A stretch of DNA of 7,455 nucleotides from Bacillota bacterium (GTDB lineage: Bacteria; Bacillota; Bacilli; Calditerricolales; Calditerricolaceae). The notes under the pieces were generated by a model, which did no database searches, was not told where the DNA came from, and saw nothing but the letters and a program-made list of their open reading frames with translations. The stretch spans positions 1 through 7,455 of the forward strand of contig PKQU01000100.1 in NCBI GenBank assembly GCA_017577925.1, written 5' to 3'. A program made the translations under genes and the position numbers. Positions 4,126 to 7,455 of this stretch are shown here, piece by piece. Positions within the stretch are counted from its first letter, which is position 1; each line of letters starts with the position of its first letter.

Positions 4126-6414
4126 ATGCGTTACACCAAACTGTGGGTCAGTTTAGCGCTTGTTATTCTTTTATCCTTTGCTGTGCTTGGATACTACGGG
4201 GGAAAAATTTACCAAGTAATGCCGCCGATTCCGCAGAGGGTCGTCACCACAACAGGAACCGTTCTGTTTACAGGCGACGACATCCGAGAAGGCCAAAATG
4301 TATGGCAGTCGATAGGGGGACATGCCATCGGCTCTGTTTGGGGGCACGGCGCCTACGTCGCCCCCGACTGGACGGCCGACTGGCTGCACCGAGAATGCAT
4401 GTGGTTCCTGAATTATTGGGCCAAGGAAGAATACCAAAAACCGTACGACGCGCTTGGGGATGAGGAAAAATCGGTTCTGCAGGCGCGTCTAAAAAAAGAA
4501 ATGCGAACCAATACCTACAACCCGACGACCGGCGATTTGGTGATCTCTCCCCTGCGCGCTCAAGCCTACCAGGCCATCAGCCAACACTACACCGCGCTCT
4601 TCACCGATGATCCAAAGCTAGCGAAACTCCGGGAAGCGTACGCGATTCCGGACAACGTCATCAAAGACGAAAGCCGCCTTCAGGCGCTGAACGCGTTCCT
4701 CTGGTGGGCGACGTGGGCATGTGCTACCAATCGACCGGGTGAAGAGATTACGTACACAAACAACTGGCCCCATGAACCGCTCATCGGCAATACGTTAACA
4801 GGATCCATGGTGGTATGGTCCGTCATCAGCTTTGTTTTGCTTCTGGCAGGAATCGGTGCACTGGCCTGGTACTATGCCGTGCAAAAACACAGACATGAGG
4901 ATAGCGCCGAAACCTATCCGGAAAAAGATCCTTTGCTCGCCTTGTCACCAACACCCTCTATGAAAGCCACGCTAAAGTATTTCTGGCTTGCAGCAGCCCT
5001 GTTTATCATCCAGATTGGGCTTGGGGTCATCACGGCGCACTACCAGGTGGAAGGATCGGGTTTTTACGGGATCCCCCTCGCCGAATGGATTCCCTATGCG
5101 GTGACGAGAACGTGGCACACGCAACTCGGTATCTTCTGGATTGCGACCGCCTGGCTTGGAACCGGCTTGTTCATGGCCCCTGCGGTATCGGGATATGAGC
5201 CGAAAGGGCAGCGCTTTTTTGTGAATTTCCTTTTCGTGTGCCTGGTCATCATTGTAGTAGGCAGCCTTGCCGGCCAGTGGCTGGCGATCATGCAGCGGAT
5301 CCCCGATCTGAAGACCAATTTTTGGTTTGGACACCAGGGATATGAGTACACTGATATTGGACGTTTCTGGCAACTATTCTTGACGGTCGGGCTTTTCCTC
5401 TGGTTCTTCCTCATGGCACGGGCCTTGTGGCCTGCGTTCAAAAAAGCGCGGGAAAACCGCCATTTGTTGGGGCTCTTCCTGCTGGCTTCTCTGGCCATTC
5501 CCGTGTTTTACATTCCGGGGCTCATGTGGGGGCAGCAATCCCATTTGGCCATCGCCGAGTATTGGCGGTGGTGGGTCGTTCACCTATGGGTTGAAGGGTT
5601 TTTCGAAGTCTTTGCCACCACCGTGATCGCCTTCTTGTTTACGCGCATGGGATTGCTCCGTATCTCGACCGCAACGGCTTCCGTGCTCTTCTCTACCATC
5701 GTGTTTCTGTTCGGGGGGATTATTGGGACATTTCACCACCTGTACTTTAGTGGAACCCCCATCGGCGTTTTGGCGTTTGGGGCAACCTTTAGCGCTCTCG
5801 AAGTCGTCCCTCTCGTCTTGATTGGGTTTGAGGCATATGAAAACCTCACGCTCAGCCAGGCGCGCCCCTGGGTGTCAGCGTACAAGTGGCCCATCTACTA
5901 CTTTGTAGCCGTTGCATTTTGGAATTTGGTCGGCGCTGGGCTTTTCGGCTTCTTCATCAACCCCCCGGTTGCCCTGTACTACATGCAGGGGCTGAATACA
6001 ACGCCGGTGCACGGACACACCGCCCTCTTTGGAGTCTATGGCATGCTGGGTATCGGGCTCATGCTCTTCTGCATGCGGGGACTCACGACCCAAAAGAAAT
6101 GGAAAACCAGGCCGCTCAAATTCTCGTTTTGGGCCATTAACATTGGACTGGCGCTCATGGTGCTGCTCAGCCTCTTGCCCGTTGGCGCTCTCCAAACATG
6201 GGCAAGCGTGGAACACGGGATGTGGTACGCGCGTTCGGCAGAGTTCTTGCAACGCCCCATTATCGAAACCTTTGTTTGGCTAAGGATCGTCGGCGACACC
6301 ATCTTTGCCATTGGCGCGCTCGTGCTGGGCTGGTTCATTGTGGGGCTCAAAACCGGCTGGTCCTTAGAAGATGAACCGCATCTGCCGTACACCCAGGAAC
6401 AACCGACACGCTAA
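4126..6414 (+). CDS. norZ: Quinol-dependent nitric oxide reductase (qNOR)
   Basis: A 762-residue single-subunit membrane enzyme that reduces two NO to N2O with electrons from quinol. A first membrane helix (about 6-25) is followed by the extracytoplasmic domain (about 30-225) fused to the NorB-like core; it has no CxxCH, so no heme c. The core has low-spin heme b ligands H331 (RTWHTQLGIFW) and H631, heme b3 ligand H629 (PVHGH), and FeB ligands H486 (VVHLWVEG), H537 and H538 (TFHHLY), with the catalytic-site glutamate E490. H305, E309, F313 and D724 correspond to the quinol-site residues of Geobacillus qNOR (H328, E332, F336, D746, from memory). The Geobacillus enzyme is about 790 residues, so this one is full length. 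GAGGGGA at 4114-4120 precedes the ATG by 5 nt. It is flanked by strong terminators and is probably monocistronic. GC, sampled by hand at about 45-63%, is lower than in nirJ or thiM, which hints at transfer. Confidence 0.96.
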   Translation: MRYTKLWVSLALVILLSFAVLGYYGGKIYQVMPPIPQRVVTTTGTVLFTGDDIREGQNVWQSIGGHAIGSVWGHGAYVAPDWTADWLHRECMWFLNYWAKEEYQKPYDALGDEEKSVLQARLKKEMRTNTYNPTTGDLVISPLRAQAYQAISQHYTALFTDDPKLAKLREAYAIPDNVIKDESRLQALNAFLWWATWACATNRPGEEITYTNNWPHEPLIGNTLTGSMVVWSVISFVLLLAGIGALAWYYAVQKHRHEDSAETYPEKDPLLALSPTPSMKATLKYFWLAAALFIIQIGLGVITAHYQVEGSGFYGIPLAEWIPYAVTRTWHTQLGIFWIATAWLGTGLFMAPAVSGYEPKGQRFFVNFLFVCLVIIVVGSLAGQWLAIMQRIPDLKTNFWFGHQGYEYTDIGRFWQLFLTVGLFLWFFLMARALWPAFKKARENRHLLGLFLLASLAIPVFYIPGLMWGQQSHLAIAEYWRWWVVHLWVEGFFEVFATTVIAFLFTRMGLLRISTATASVLFSTIVFLFGGIIGTFHHLYFSGTPIGVLAFGATFSALEVVPLVLIGFEAYENLTLSQARPWVSAYKWPIYYFVAVAFWNLVGAGLFGFFINPPVALYYMQGLNTTPVHGHTALFGVYGMLGIGLMLFCMRGLTTQKKWKTRPLKFSFWAINIGLALMVLLSLLPVGALQTWASVEHGMWYARSAEFLQRPIIETFVWLRIVGDTIFAIGALVLGWFIVGLKTGWSLEDEPHLPYTQEQPTR

Positions 6415-6436
6415 CCTATAAGGTTGACGAATGGAA

Positions 6437-6477
6437 AAACGACCGCGAGCCTTATGATCCGAGGCTCGCGGTCGTTT
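6437..6477 (+). terminator. norZ terminator, 16-bp hairpin, possibly bidirectional
   Basis: AAACGACCGCGAGCCT at 6437-6452 pairs perfectly with AGGCTCGCGGTCGTTT at 6462-6477 around a 9-nt loop, 22 nt after the norZ stop. The rightward T-tract is short (TTTATGG). Read leftward it is GTTTTTCC, a better U-tract, so the element may stop transcription in both directions. Confidence 0.85.
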
Positions 6478-6655
6478 ATGGTATTGAAAACCTGAACCGG
6501 AACTGGGTCTGACCGTTGACTTTGGTTCCGCAGAAAACGATACTGGACTTGGAACGCCTGGCGGGACGCGAACGGTTCTTGGCCGACGGGTTCATCCTGA
6601 GCCGGGTCTCCGCCCTCGTGATGCCCATCTTACGCACCGGTAGGAGGGAACACCA
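6478..6655. other. Intergenic region between norZ terminator and thiM
   Basis: No gene here can be supported. On the minus strand one frame stays open from inside thiM down to a stop at 6476-6478, at the base of the terminator stem. On the plus strand a TTG frame from 6516 is open into thiM. Neither has an SD, and neither product is recognisable. The stretch most likely holds the thiM promoter and leader, perhaps with the relic of a lost gene. No TPP riboswitch core is visible. Confidence 0.5.
6516..6544 (+). promoter_or_regulatory. Likely sigma-A type promoter of thiM
   Basis: TTGACT (6516-6521, five of six to TTGACA) and GATACT (6539-6544, four of six to TATAAT) are separated by exactly 17 bp. 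They predict a start near 6551 and a leader of about 105 nt before the thiM ATG. Confidence 0.5.
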
Positions 6656-7455
6656 ATGGACACCTTGCAATCCTCGAACACCTTGTCCAGCCCGGCTGGG
6701 ACTTCTTCTCCCCATCCGTTCCCGAGACGCGATTGGGAAGCAGAGGCGACCCGCTGCCTGCACCGGGTGCGCGAAACAAGGCCCCTGATCCACCACCTGA
6801 CCAACCTGGTGGTCATGCACTGGACGGCTAACGTCACCCTAGCGCTGGGGGGATCGCCGATCATGGCGCCAGAAGCGGAGGAATTCCCCGCCATCATCAG
6901 CCGGGCAAGCGCGCTGGTGATCAACATCGGCACCCTCCGGAAAAGCGACGTCGCCGACTTCCTCGCCGCCCAGCAGGAGGCCCGCCGGCACGGCGTGCCG
7001 GTTATCCTCGACCCGGTCGGTGCCGGTTTCACCCCGCTGCGCCTCGAGACATCCCGCCGCCTGCTGGAGCTGGGCGTGACGGCGGTGCGGGGCAATTACG
7101 CCGAGATCCTTGCCCTGGCCGTCCCGGAACGGGCAGCAGGCCGGAGCCGGGGCGTGGACAGTGACCGGGTCCCCCTGGAGGAAGTGGCCGGAGCGGCACG
7201 TGAGCTGGCAGCCCACTACGGCTGCATCGTCGTGGCCAGTGGGGCCACCGACCTGGTGACCGACGGCCGGCGGCTGTGGTCCGTGGACAACGGCCACCCC
7301 CTGCTCACGGTCATCACCGGGGGCGGGTGTGCCGTCACCGCCGCAGTAGCCGTGTTCCTGGCCGGTTCGGAGGATCCGGCCCGCGACGCAGCCCTGGCCA
7401 TGGCGGTATACGGGCGGGCGGCGGAGCGCGCAGCGGGCCAGGTTGCAGGCCCGGG
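6656..7455 (+). CDS. thiM: Hydroxyethylthiazole kinase ThiM, C-terminus cut by window edge
   Basis: The frame from the ATG at 6656 is open to the window edge (266 full codons). ThiM phosphorylates 4-methyl-5-(2-hydroxyethyl)thiazole in thiamine salvage, in the cytoplasm. Family motifs in order: HHLTNLVV (46-53, substrate pocket), ALGGSPIMAPEAEE (63-76), NIGTL (90-94), ILDPVGAGFT (117-126), RGNYAEI (145-151, ATP site), RGVDS (165-169), and TGGGCAVTA (221-229). The last is the phosphate-binding loop with catalytic-region C225, where many ThiM have TGMGC. The usual length is about 260-275 residues. The N-terminus is about 20 residues longer than in E. coli ThiM and low in complexity (many S, P, T), so only a short C-terminal piece is missing. 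AGGAGGGA at 6642-6649 lies 6 nt before the ATG. GC is about 70% by hand sampling, highest in the window. It is likely the first gene of a thiamine operon and unrelated to norZ. Confidence 0.93.
   Translation, partial: MDTLQSSNTLSSPAGTSSPHPFPRRDWEAEATRCLHRVRETRPLIHHLTNLVVMHWTANVTLALGGSPIMAPEAEEFPAIISRASALVINIGTLRKSDVADFLAAQQEARRHGVPVILDPVGAGFTPLRLETSRRLLELGVTAVRGNYAEILALAVPERAAGRSRGVDSDRVPLEEVAGAARELAAHYGCIVVASGATDLVTDGRRLWSVDNGHPLLTVITGGGCAVTAAVAVFLAGSEDPARDAALAMAVYGRAAERAAGQVAGP

Noticed and set aside
4126..6414. NO dismutase (Nod) instead of NO reductase
   Set aside because: Nod proteins are reported to lose an FeB histidine and quinol-site residues. Here the FeB histidines H486, H537, H538, the glutamate E490, and H305/E309/F313/D724 are all present, so this is an ordinary qNOR.
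6545..6655. TPP riboswitch upstream of thiM
   Set aside because: A thiM leader of about 105 nt is the right size, but neither the CTGAGA core nor the ACCTGA and GCGTAGGGA segments occur in order. I see no TPP aptamer.
6516..6788. Plus-strand open frame of 90 codons from a TTG at 6516
   Set aside because: No Shine-Dalgarno site, the TTG coincides with a good -35 hexamer, and most of the frame overlaps thiM, which has clear family motifs.
1..7455. CRISPR arrays, tRNA or rRNA genes, insertion sequences, att sites
   Set aside because: No regularly spaced repeats, tRNA cloverleaf or TTCRA-type motif, transposase motifs or terminal inverted repeats were seen on either strand by eye.

Overview
The window looks like a denitrification/anaerobic-respiration control locus from a GC-rich, probably thermophilic member of the Bacilli (class-level guess). 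The evidence is strong Firmicutes-type Shine-Dalgarno sites (AGGAGG-like), intrinsic terminators, a Bacillus-type FNR with its iron-sulphur cysteines at the C-terminus, a YwiC protein (in Bacillus subtilis, as I recall, ywiC sits among fnr, narK and narGHJI), and a quinol-type nitric oxide reductase. No species is claimed.

Layout, left to right. (1) Positions 1-167, minus strand: the N-terminus of a radical SAM protein that runs off the left edge. (2) 168-311: a divergent control region with one FNR/CRP-type palindrome (219-234) lying exactly 41.5 bp upstream of the start predicted from the nirJ -10 box. (3) 312-2219, plus strand: a NirJ/AhbC-like radical SAM/SPASM gene, then a cysteine-free Crp/Fnr regulator. 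A strong hairpin covers the nirJ stop codon. (4) 2197-2940, minus strand: a YwiC-like membrane protein whose 3' end overlaps that regulator by 23 bp. (5) 2941-3166: a second divergent control region with a perfect TGTGA-N6-TCACA palindrome. (6) 3167-3877: fnr, followed by two tandem intrinsic terminators. (7) 4126-6414: norZ (qNOR), transcribed alone and lower in GC than its neighbours by hand sampling. It is closed by a 16-bp terminator hairpin. (8) 6656-7455: thiM (hydroxyethylthiazole kinase, thiamine salvage), very GC-rich, probably unrelated and cut by the right edge.

Inferred working model: when oxygen is low, Fnr regains its [4Fe-4S] cluster and activates its own divergent region and the nirJ/radical SAM region through TGTGA-type boxes. 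The two radical SAM enzymes would modify a tetrapyrrole (heme d1, or an oxygen-independent route to heme). NorZ removes the NO formed by nitrite reduction. The second Crp/Fnr protein has an almost identical DNA-recognition helix and may read NO, heme or another signal at the same boxes. No nitrite reductase, nitrate reductase or other heme d1 gene lies in this window.
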